NCBI GenBank assembly: GCA_040381535.1
Contig: JBEIHF010000034.1
Coordinates: 1 to 12,754 of the forward strand
Reading direction: 5' to 3'
From: Micavibrio_A sp040381535
GTDB taxonomy: Bacteria > Pseudomonadota > Alphaproteobacteria > Micavibrionales > Micavibrionaceae
Length of the DNA: 12,754 nucleotides
The translations under genes were made by a program, and so were the position numbers. Each line of letters opens with the position of its first letter. Within the stretch, counting starts at the first letter, position 1. Shown here piece after piece: positions 1 to 6,590 of the stretch. The notes under the pieces are model-generated. The model was not told the DNA's origin. It ran no database searches and saw nothing but the letters and a program-made list of their open reading frames with translations.

Positions 1-37
1 AATAAAACTAAATAAATTTATCCGTAATGTTTAACTT
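1..37. other. AT-rich sequence after the last pilus-cluster gene
   Basis: This short stretch lies downstream of the leftmost minus-strand gene and is strongly AT-rich. It includes the short palindrome ATAAATTTAT at 12-21. I see no GC-rich stem followed by a T-tract, so it does not look like an intrinsic terminator. No gene is visible before the window edge. Confidence 0.4.
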
Positions 38-598
38 TTACTTGCTCGCTGGCGCTTCAGGTGTTGGGTTTTCCACAGAAACCTTGTTAACTTTTAGGGA
101 AATGCCGAGCTTGTCCGATTGCCCGCATTCACGTCCCACGCATAATTTATCTAGCGAAACGCGCCAGCCGGAGCCGCCGTTCTGCATATGTCCTATCGCT
201 TCGCGGAATTTGGCAAAGTCGCTGGTTTGTCCCGATGTGATAACAATACTGGACCCGCTTACCGTGAATACCAGACCTTTATAAGAGGGGCCTACTTTTG
301 CAATGAATGTTTCCACCTCTTTGCTGTCGATGGGAACGTCTTTGATTTGCGGCACGATCGGCTGCAAAGCTTCGGTCTCTTTCAAAGACGCGCGCAATTC
401 GGTAAGCGATTTTGCCTGAATGGTTGCGTAAAGGCCGAGCGCGCCCGCCATAGCCCATGCAATACCGGCGGCGATCAGAACAGTCTGACCAGAGTGCTGC
501 GGCAATTTTTCAAGAAAGGCGTTCAGGTCCCCCGTGGCTTTGGGGTCTGTGTATTTCTTTAGGGAACGCCAGTCGAAGCTTTTGAGGTCTAGGGCCAT
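38..598 (-). CDS. Bitopic inner-membrane protein, GspM/PilO-like candidate of the pilus machine
   Basis: A 186-residue protein of unrecognised family. What is visible: a hydrophilic N-terminus of about 38 residues, one membrane segment at about 39-61, a short helix-prone linker (62-80), and a periplasmic domain (about 85-175) with a beta-rich core. Two cysteines, C153 and C158, are close enough to form a disulfide. The C-terminus is Pro/Ala-rich. Basic residues before the membrane segment predict a cytoplasmic N-terminus. This shape matches the small alignment proteins PilO/GspM, which pair with a GspL- or PilN-like partner and link the inner-membrane platform to the secretin. The role is inferred from shape and from being the last gene of the cluster here. 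The ATG at 598 has no clear Shine-Dalgarno sequence and is preceded by a one-codon ATG-TAA overlap. A 97-bp AT-rich gap separates it from the preceding gene, so it may have its own promoter. Confidence 0.75.
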   Translation of the reverse strand: MALDLKSFDWRSLKKYTDPKATGDLNAFLEKLPQHSGQTVLIAAGIAWAMAGALGLYATIQAKSLTELRASLKETEALQPIVPQIKDVPIDSKEVETFIAKVGPSYKGLVFTVSGSSIVITSGQTSDFAKFREAIGHMQNGGSGWRVSLDKLCVGRECGQSDKLGISLKVNKVSVENPTPEAPASK

Positions 599-695
599 TA
601 CATCGCTTTGTTGATTAGCTATAAATTATATTAAATTGTACAAAACAATACTTTAGAACGGGTTACACAAGGCAGGAATTTAACTAAAATTTTAT
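599..695 (-). promoter_or_regulatory. AT-rich 97-bp gap, possible promoter for the 186-aa gene
   Basis: This is the only long gap in the distal half of the cluster. Read on the minus strand it contains a perfect TATAAT (plus-strand 625-630) and a TACAAT inside the 8-bp palindrome TTGTACAA (636-643). No good -35 hexamer lies 16-18 bp upstream of either. A promoter is plausible from composition and position but not demonstrated. No hairpin with a T-tract is visible. Confidence 0.3.
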
Positions 696-1682
696 CTAAT
701 TAGACCCTTTCATGCGAACACGGCCATCCGGCTCGCTTCCAGGCGATACTTGCCCCTTAAGGGTGGGCAAAGATTGAACGAAAGCCGGCGGAATCATGAT
801 TTCCCAGTTGGCCTGCCCGCCCGCTACTTCATATTTCACTAATGTACCATCGACCTTCGCGAGTTCGTCGAGCATCTCTTGAATACGCACCATATGCTTA
901 ATGGCATCCGATTGCAAAGCGTCGTAAGCGCTGACCATAAGTTTTCGCGAGGCGCTTTCAGTTTCGACTTTCACTTTGTCGAGATCGCGACTCATCGTGT
1001 TGGTAAGGATGAACTGGAAAACGAGGAACAAAAACAGGATCAGCGTGATGCCGATACCGACATACAGCAAAAGCATGGACGCAGCGCGCGAAAGTTGTTC
1101 CGTGCGCAACATGCGGTTTTTCCACGGCACGACATCGGCAAGTTCGGGATTGATGGTGACAAAGTTGGCATCCATCGATTGCATGCGCGGGAGCAAAGTA
1201 CGCGCAGCACCCAAGAATACCTGCATGCGACCCGTGTCGGGATCCCAGCGCAGAGCGGATGCAACGCCTTCTTGTTCGTAGAGATAAACCGTTTCCTTAT
1301 CCCAGAATTCGGATTTGCCGGGAAGCGCTGCGGCCAATGGACACCAGCTGTCGGGTGCCGATGCGAGCGCGGTCGAAGGGCATGCGAGATACCACAAACG
1401 TCCGCCGTCGGCGGAATACACGTAATGGACTTTTTCCGTTCCGCACGCTTGGGATGCGGCGTTCCAAACTGCTTCGTCTTCCATACCCACGATATGCGGG
1501 ATGGCGCCGCCGATAACTTCTTGCGGCAGATGAGGAACTAAGGTTGTTTTGAATGCTGAACTTTCGCCGGACAGATAGTCGGAAACACCAGGACGCGGAC
1601 GTGATACGGAATCACCTGCCCTGCGCTCTGCGCTGGGCTTGCCACGTTCTGTAACGTCTCTGTCTTTGGTCGTGATAGCCAA
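696..1682 (-). CDS. Bitopic inner-membrane protein, GspL/BfpC-like candidate of the pilus machine
   Basis: A 328-residue protein whose family I do not recognise. In order: a charged, probably disordered N-terminus with an ERRAG motif (19-23) and an Arg/Pro-rich stretch; a globular, probably cytoplasmic domain (about 45-185) with three cysteines (C80, C101, C114) and many Trp/Tyr residues; one strong membrane segment (about 203-226); a charged helix-prone segment (about 230-278) that could be a coiled coil; and a small periplasmic C-terminal domain. Basic residues before the membrane segment predict a cytoplasmic N-terminus. The layout resembles GspL or BfpC, which anchor the assembly ATPase at the membrane. 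That would fit its place directly after the ATPase and platform genes, but the role is inference. The start is TTG, one base after the stop of the platform gene, with GGAAGGA upstream. This indicates translational coupling. Confidence 0.8.
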   Translation of the reverse strand: MAITTKDRDVTERGKPSAERRAGDSVSRPRPGVSDYLSGESSAFKTTLVPHLPQEVIGGAIPHIVGMEDEAVWNAASQACGTEKVHYVYSADGGRLWYLACPSTALASAPDSWCPLAAALPGKSEFWDKETVYLYEQEGVASALRWDPDTGRMQVFLGAARTLLPRMQSMDANFVTINPELADVVPWKNRMLRTEQLSRAASMLLLYVGIGITLILFLFLVFQFILTNTMSRDLDKVKVETESASRKLMVSAYDALQSDAIKHMVRIQEMLDELAKVDGTLVKYEVAGGQANWEIMIPPAFVQSLPTLKGQVSPGSEPDGRVRMKGSN

Positions 1683-1699
1683 CCTAGAGAATTCCTTCC
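1680..1699 (-). promoter_or_regulatory. Ribosome-binding site and TTG start of the 328-aa protein
   Basis: On the minus strand GGAAGGA (1699-1693) lies inside the last codons of the platform gene. Then come its TAG stop (1686-1684), one base, and TTG (1682-1680). The reading frame has a TGA at 1703-1701 and no other start codon between that TGA and the TTG, so TTG is the first possible start. The strong Shine-Dalgarno sequence with a 10-nt spacer supports it in a region where most genes have weak sites. Confidence 0.7.
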
Positions 1700-2904
1700 G
1701 TCAATCCCCCCATCATGCTGTCCATGCTCATATTCATAACTGTCAGAGCATAGATAGCCGAACCGAAGGCAATAGCGAGGTAAACGCCGGTAAGAGCAAA
1801 TGCGAGCCAAACGATCAAGGAGTGTTTCGTCTTTGCCGATTGCGCCCGCATTTCGGCGATTGATTCCATGATTGTAGCAACTTGCCCGAGGTCCGACAAG
1901 GTAGCAAGTTCAAGTCGTTCCGAGCGAGTCAGAGGCTGCCTGTCCATGGCGACACCCAGCGAAATACCGCGGGAAAGGTCGGCATTGGCATCGTCCCAGT
2001 ATTTATGGACGTCCGGCGAGCTCGTGGCCTGACCGGCTTGACTCAAAGCATCGTTAATAGGCACCAAGCCGCGCAGCATTCGGGCGCAAGCCGTCATGGA
2101 GTCCGAAAAACCAAGGTCGCGTAAGTAAGCGCCGATCAAGGGAATTTTACGGACGGCACGGGCGGTCGGCCAGTCGGCCTTACCACGGTTCATCCAAAAA
2201 GAAATCATCGCCCAGACCATGAATCCGCCGATGGCGAAAGCGGAATAGATCAGGATGTTCCATACCAGCGAGAGGTTGTTGACGACGTAGTTGTATTCTT
2301 CGAGTTTGGCGGGGTCTTCGGGCGCGTTGCCGCGGAACCAGCCCAATACCATGTCTTGCCCCCAAAAGAGCGATTGAACGATGGTGATCAAGTCGAAGCC
2401 CAGCCAGCCCATCGTACCCATGATCGCGCGGGCGTTTTTCTTTTTCTGGGTAATAGAGTGAATGGCGTGCGGAATACCTTCGGCGAGTTTGTTCGCGCGT
2501 TCGGACGCCGCGAGAATGGCCAGCGTTCCTTTGTCGAAAATATTCAGCGCCTTGAGCGCATCAATTACACCAAGACCTCTGGCGAGAGCTTCCCTTGCAG
2601 GCGCCAGAATGTTCTGACGTTTGGGGTTTGTTTCGGCCTGAATGATCTTCCAGAAAGCAACGCCCGGGGATGTGGACATCGAGCGGAACATGATACCTCG
2701 CAGCAATTGCACCTGCCACCAGCTCGATCTTGCAAGCAATCTTTCGAGGGGAGAGCGTTCGTGCGGACGGATGGAAAGAACATATCCGCCCTTCTTTATA
2801 ATAGCGGAACGGACATCTTCTTCATGAGGCAGGTAAAAGGACTCCAAAGCCCTTTTCGGACCGGAGGTGCTGTCGTATGCTATCTCGGCAACCCATTGTC
2901 TCAT
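1684..2904 (-). CDS. GspF/PilC-family inner-membrane platform protein of type IV pilus / type II secretion
   Basis: A 406-residue polytopic protein, the usual length for the family. It should form the inner-membrane platform that the cytoplasmic ATPase turns to add pilin subunits. Two T2SF-type cytoplasmic helical domains can be seen, at about 65-160 and 260-360. The second has the typical segment with a basic residue, Leu-rich helix and Gly-Leu-Val-Pro before an Asn-Asp-Ala-Leu (around 277-287). Membrane segments lie at about 162-182, 211-237 and 362-390, as in GspF/PilC. It is the R64 PilR-type partner of the ATPase encoded just upstream (22-bp gap). The ATG at 2904 has AGGA eight bases upstream. 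Its stop is one base from the next gene's TTG start, so the two are probably co-translated. Methionine-rich C-terminus (around 390-398) is mildly unusual. Confidence 0.92.
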   Translation of the reverse strand: MRQWVAEIAYDSTSGPKRALESFYLPHEEDVRSAIIKKGGYVLSIRPHERSPLERLLARSSWWQVQLLRGIMFRSMSTSPGVAFWKIIQAETNPKRQNILAPAREALARGLGVIDALKALNIFDKGTLAILAASERANKLAEGIPHAIHSITQKKKNARAIMGTMGWLGFDLITIVQSLFWGQDMVLGWFRGNAPEDPAKLEEYNYVVNNLSLVWNILIYSAFAIGGFMVWAMISFWMNRGKADWPTARAVRKIPLIGAYLRDLGFSDSMTACARMLRGLVPINDALSQAGQATSSPDVHKYWDDANADLSRGISLGVAMDRQPLTRSERLELATLSDLGQVATIMESIAEMRAQSAKTKHSLIVWLAFALTGVYLAIAFGSAIYALTVMNMSMDSMMGGLTEGIL

Positions 2905-2926
2905 TTATAAATTCCTGAAAAAAGAA

Positions 2927-4756
2927 TTACTCTTCGATGTAGGCGAGGGCCGCGTTGGGATCCACAAGACCGCTTTTGATCAGGTCGATAAGACCTTCGC
3001 GGCGCGTGTGAACTATAACCCCGTTCTCTTGAAGGATATCATTCACGTTTTTCATTAATGCTTCGTAAATAGAGTTCCTTTGGGCGGGGCCTAAAGTGAT
3101 CAAAATGGCGTCCAAAAGCAAAGTACGTCCCGAAATACCCGTCCTATTACATAAGTCGCAGCCCGCGCCGTTATGGGTGCGGATCTGCGTCTCGGGCGGA
3201 AGGCCTACCGCGCTCGCATCGTTTTCCTTCAAAACCGCACCTAGTTTTTCGTGGTGGGCGCAGCCCTGACATAGCGTTCTTACAAGACGCTGGTTCATGA
3301 TCGCGCGCACCTGTTGGGCAAGCGTAAATGTGGAAGAGCGTTCGCGCTCGGAAGGCATCAATGATCTTAGACGCTCGAATGTTTGTAAAGCGGTGTCTGC
3401 GTGAACGGTTGAGATAACCGTGTGGCCGGATTCAGCGGCACGCAAGGATGTTTCCACCGTATCGCCATCGCGCATCTCCCCGATAATGATGTAATCGGGA
3501 TCGTGACGCATAGCGGCGCGGATCAAATCTGCGAATTCGCCACCGTGCATGCCGGGGCGCACTTGCCATTGCGTGGCGTATCTCAATTCATATTCGATTG
3601 GATCTTCAATCGTCAGAACGTGTTTGCGGCGTCTGTCGATCTGTTGCACGCAGGCATAAAGCGTTGTCGTTTTACCCGAACCCGTAGGACCGGAGAGCAG
3701 AATCAAACCGCCACCGCCTTTGATTTCAGGCGAGAGAAGATTGGCAAGATAATCGCCCACGTCAGGGTGACGGCGGAACAATTCATCAAAGCCTTTGAGC
3801 GCCGCGCGGTCGAGCAGACGCAGCGTGATTTTTTCGCCGTCCTGCGCCTGCGGCCCTGCAGCTACACGGACGTCGACGGAACGGCCTTGCCAGATAAATC
3901 CGAAACGTCCGTCTTTGGGCGTTACACGGTCCCCGAAGTTCAGACCCGCGTCACGTTTAAGAAGTGTCGTCAAACGGGCCATCGCTTCGGCGGGCAAAAG
4001 ATGCATCGGAATCAAATCACCATCGATACGGTATTTGATCCAGTTCGGCGTATCGGCGCCGCCATCCTGCACAAGGTGAATATCGGATGCGCGCATCTGC
4101 AAAGCTTCGGCGAGCATGTCGCGCTGAAATTGGTTCAACAAAAGACCGTTGTCGGTATCAAGAAGCCATTGCGCGAGAGTCTTTTCGCAGCGGTCGGCGG
4201 ACAAATCGTGCACCGATCGCAAAGTATCAAGCAATTCCGCACGGTCCCACATTTCGACATCGACCTTGTCGACGCGGAAACCCGAACGCGTGGCAGTGGA
4301 AATAAGCGCGTCGATCTGACGCTGGTTCAAATCATTGAGCGGCGCAATTTTCATCACGCCGTCGCGTAAACTGATCAGGTGAATAGAAAGCGGCAACCAT
4401 GCCTGCACCGGCAGAATGGAGCGAAGCTGGTCACCCGTTGCACGGTCTTTGACCCCCTCTTCTTCCTCAAGTTCGGAAGTGCCGGTCGCGCCGGCCATGT
4501 CGAGAAGTTGTTCTGTGGAGCGAGAAACCCCTTGTTCGATGAACATGGCACGTTCGCGTTGAACCATGTCGAGGTAGCGTTCGCGCCCTTCGATGGAACG
4601 CGCACGGCGGCGATCAGACCATCTGCGGTCTATGCCTCCCGGCGGTGTTCCTCTGCTTTTTCTGCGTTCGCGTTCCCCGCCTGCACGGCGTTCTTCATCC
4701 ACCTCTGGTGGGAGTTCCGGTATGGAGGTTCCCGATCCTGTGTCCTGTTCACTCAT
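2927..4756 (-). CDS. Type IV pilus / type II secretion assembly ATPase (PilB/GspE family, PilQ-like of R64)
   Basis: A 609-residue hexameric traffic ATPase that powers pilin addition at the inner-membrane platform. Visible motifs: Walker A GPTGSGKT (356-363), Asp box EDPIEYE (384-390), Walker B around 421-430 with IIGEMRD, His box SGHTVISTVHAD (443-454), and a four-cysteine zinc site C496-x2-C499 with C533-x2-C536, typical of extension rather than retraction ATPases. The N2-like domain begins near 205 with the MRASDIH segment (221-227). The first 60 residues are very rich in Arg and Glu and include ERRAG (22-26), a motif also found in the N-terminus of the 328-aa protein. The ATG at 4756 has no good Shine-Dalgarno sequence, so a start further in (for example Met64) cannot be excluded. 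The gene begins 15 bp after the ASH/PilP-like gene. Confidence 0.95.
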   Translation of the reverse strand: MSEQDTGSGTSIPELPPEVDEERRAGGERERRKSRGTPPGGIDRRWSDRRRARSIEGRERYLDMVQRERAMFIEQGVSRSTEQLLDMAGATGTSELEEEEGVKDRATGDQLRSILPVQAWLPLSIHLISLRDGVMKIAPLNDLNQRQIDALISTATRSGFRVDKVDVEMWDRAELLDTLRSVHDLSADRCEKTLAQWLLDTDNGLLLNQFQRDMLAEALQMRASDIHLVQDGGADTPNWIKYRIDGDLIPMHLLPAEAMARLTTLLKRDAGLNFGDRVTPKDGRFGFIWQGRSVDVRVAAGPQAQDGEKITLRLLDRAALKGFDELFRRHPDVGDYLANLLSPEIKGGGGLILLSGPTGSGKTTTLYACVQQIDRRRKHVLTIEDPIEYELRYATQWQVRPGMHGGEFADLIRAAMRHDPDYIIIGEMRDGDTVETSLRAAESGHTVISTVHADTALQTFERLRSLMPSERERSSTFTLAQQVRAIMNQRLVRTLCQGCAHHEKLGAVLKENDASAVGLPPETQIRTHNGAGCDLCNRTGISGRTLLLDAILITLGPAQRNSIYEALMKNVNDILQENGVIVHTRREGLIDLIKSGLVDPNAALAYIEE

Positions 4757-4771
4757 CCTAAACCAATCAGC

Positions 4772-6430
4772 TTATGGAGTCGTTGTTGTAGCGGTGCTCG
4801 AAGTTGTCGCGGACGCTCCACTACTACCTGCGTCTGCTCCACTACTCGATTGTGTATCAACAACATTAACGGAAGATAAAGATTTGTCGAACAAGAGCAG
4901 AACCTTTTGATCTCCGTTGCGGAATTCAACTGCGCTTGGACGCATTACAATTTCCCATAACACTCCACCGATTACCGATTGCTCTCCGCCGAACACAACG
5001 CGGCTTCCGCCCGGACCGGCAATGATCGCACGCTTGGCAGAGTAAGAGGTAATCACGTAGCCTTCGAGCGCGCCGCTCAAATCTTTTTTGGGCATAACGC
5101 GTTCCGTGCTTGTGGCGGGCGCTTTGGTGCTATCAAGTGCTTTTTTCATCGCATCGCCGGGGGTTTCATCAGCATCTTCGCCGATATCATCCAGCGAAAG
5201 CGGTCTGATATTTTGCAAGAAGTCTTCCTCGCCGACGCCGCCCAAAACGATTGCTTTCGAATCTTTGTTGATGGCGCGTGCCGCATTACCGCGCAAGGGC
5301 ATGACGAGAATACCGCGCGCACCGTTGTGAGTGACCTGCACGTCATCGAAGATCGTGCCTTCGCGCACAGGCTCCCATGTCAATGTCAGAGGGCAGGCCT
5401 CGAGTGGGTCGAGTATTTTTCCCGCCTTACAACCCGACGTTTCCGCACGCACGCCATTTTCGGTATTGGTCATGCGTATGCCATTTAAGGTCAGTGGTAC
5501 ACCGCCTATATTCACCAAGGATACGGTAATGGAAGAGCTTTGCGAAACGCCTGAACCGAAATCCACTTCTTCCATAGAGGAAACGAGCAGACCTTTTCCA
5601 GGAACGGCTTCTGGGAATGTTTTGGCGGCTTCGGATTGATCGGGATCATACACGCCCTCCAGATCGACAGAAGCCACGCCCGTAGGACCGGAGTGACGAA
5701 CAATCAAGGAACCGCTAAAAGGACCTTTCGATGTAGGAGACCAGCGCACAGAGGCGACGCAAGCCGAACCGGTTGCCAATTCGCCGCAATTTTCATCCAC
5801 AGAAAATCCGGATTGATTGCCGGACTGTATCTCTATTTTATCTATCGTGATGGGTTTCGATGTCTTGTTGCGCAAGATCAGCGCCTTCACCTGCTCCTGA
5901 CTTTCATCAAGCGTCCCGAAATCGATCTCATTGGGAATGGTTTCTATATCGCTGGCCAGATCGGATGTTTCATCGCCCGAGCCGTCGACGGTGCCTTCTA
6001 TCGTGGCCGTCAAAAGTTTTGCGCGGCCTTCGTGGCGCATCAGCATTTCAATGCGGTAAGCGCCTTGTTGCAAGCCCTTAACGGTCAAGGAGATGGGGCA
6101 AACCTCGGCCGGCTCAATCGCAGCTTTCGCGCATTGATTCTCGCCGATCGTCGCCTGAATGTTCGAAGACGGGTAAAGATTGATTGCACCGGTTTTTAAA
6201 GGCTGACCCGCATCGTTACGGAACAATACCACAACCTGCGCCGTGGAACCCAAACGCACACCGCCTGCAGCCACTTTAGGCGTTACGGGTACAAGCGTAC
6301 CGCCGCCGCCCGCAGCCGCGCCGCGCGCGCCGGGATCTTCGAATGCCGATTGTGCGTAGGCTGACGGCGACAAAATTACCGCTGAAAGCATCAACAAAAA
6401 GGCATATCTGAGATTTAAAATTTTGGACAT
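4772..6430 (-). CDS. Secreted ASH-repeat protein with C-terminal PilP/GspC-like secretin-docking domain
   Basis: A 552-residue periplasmic protein. Residues 1-26 form a Sec signal peptide with likely cleavage after Ala-Tyr-Ala. Three Ig-like repeats follow, at about 45-148, 165-260 and 285-383. Repeats two and three begin with a Val/Ile-Asp-Phe-Gly signature (169-172, 289-292), as in ASH/choice-of-anchor-D domains. Each repeat carries one cysteine pair: C100/C111, C215/C224 and C334/C346, consistent with a conserved disulfide. After an acidic linker (about 400-450) comes a small beta domain (about 457-514) with the pattern of PilP or the GspC homology region, which binds the N0 domain of the secretin. 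A Ser/Thr-rich tail ends the protein. Its position between secretin and ATPase genes matches that of PilP in R64-type clusters. The domain calls are by eye. The start lacks a Shine-Dalgarno sequence, and a TATAAT lies only three bases before the ATG, so a leaderless transcript is possible. Confidence 0.85.
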   Translation of the reverse strand: MSKILNLRYAFLLMLSAVILSPSAYAQSAFEDPGARGAAAGGGGTLVPVTPKVAAGGVRLGSTAQVVVLFRNDAGQPLKTGAINLYPSSNIQATIGENQCAKAAIEPAEVCPISLTVKGLQQGAYRIEMLMRHEGRAKLLTATIEGTVDGSGDETSDLASDIETIPNEIDFGTLDESQEQVKALILRNKTSKPITIDKIEIQSGNQSGFSVDENCGELATGSACVASVRWSPTSKGPFSGSLIVRHSGPTGVASVDLEGVYDPDQSEAAKTFPEAVPGKGLLVSSMEEVDFGSGVSQSSSITVSLVNIGGVPLTLNGIRMTNTENGVRAETSGCKAGKILDPLEACPLTLTWEPVREGTIFDDVQVTHNGARGILVMPLRGNAARAINKDSKAIVLGGVGEEDFLQNIRPLSLDDIGEDADETPGDAMKKALDSTKAPATSTERVMPKKDLSGALEGYVITSYSAKRAIIAGPGGSRVVFGGEQSVIGGVLWEIVMRPSAVEFRNGDQKVLLLFDKSLSSVNVVDTQSSSGADAGSSGASATTSSTATTTTP

Positions 6431-6472
6431 ACTATTATAAAATTTACTGGCAACCCGTGGACATAGAGGTGA

Positions 6473-6488
6473 GCGGAAAAAAAAGCGG
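6473..6488. repeat. GCGG-A8-GCGG direct repeat around a homopolymer
   Basis: Eight consecutive A bases (T on the transcribed minus strand) are flanked on both sides by GCGG. The element lies in the leader of the ASH/PilP-like gene. There is no GC stem directly before the T-run on the minus strand, so it is not a standard terminator. A homopolymer of this length can vary by slippage. Confidence 0.6.
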
Positions 6489-6531
6489 AGAATCAGAACA
6501 TTTTTAGTAGTTTAGCATGAAAACGGGAGAG

Positions 6532-6549
6532 ACCAAGGATATCCTCGGT
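6532..6549. promoter_or_regulatory. 18-bp palindrome, candidate operator or leader hairpin
   Basis: ACCAAGGATATCCTCGGT is a palindrome with one mismatched pair out of nine. In the minus-strand RNA that pair becomes G-U, giving a seven-pair stem with an AUAU loop. It starts just downstream of the TATAAT box at 6565-6560, where a transcription start would be expected. It could therefore be an operator or a 5' hairpin. No T-tract follows directly, so a terminator is unlikely. Confidence 0.45.
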
Positions 6550-6559
6550 TATTCACAGG

Positions 6560-6590
6560 ATTATACAAAAGTTACCATCAAGGATGTCAG
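6560..6590 (-). promoter_or_regulatory. Predicted internal promoter before the ASH/PilP-like gene
   Basis: On the minus strand CTGACA (6590-6585, five of six matches to TTGACA) is followed by a 19-bp spacer and a perfect TATAAT (6565-6560). The -35 box overlaps the TGA stop of the secretin gene. The spacer is 2 bp longer than ideal. The 156-bp gap (6431-6586) holds no gene, so a promoter here is the simplest use of the space. It would let the downstream genes be expressed apart from the regulator and secretin. Confidence 0.4.

Noticed and set aside
879..1541. Plus-strand open frame of 220 codons opposite the 328-aa bitopic protein gene
   Set aside because: The minus-strand frame has a coherent membrane segment, ribosome-binding site and operon spacing. 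The plus-strand product is His/Arg-rich without domain features.
3422..4369. Plus-strand open frame of 315 codons opposite the ATPase gene
   Set aside because: It lies wholly inside a gene with clear ATPase motifs on the other strand. Its product has no recognisable domain, so it is an antisense shadow.
6473..6488. T8 tract as an intrinsic terminator on the minus strand
   Set aside because: No GC-rich hairpin lies immediately before the T-run.
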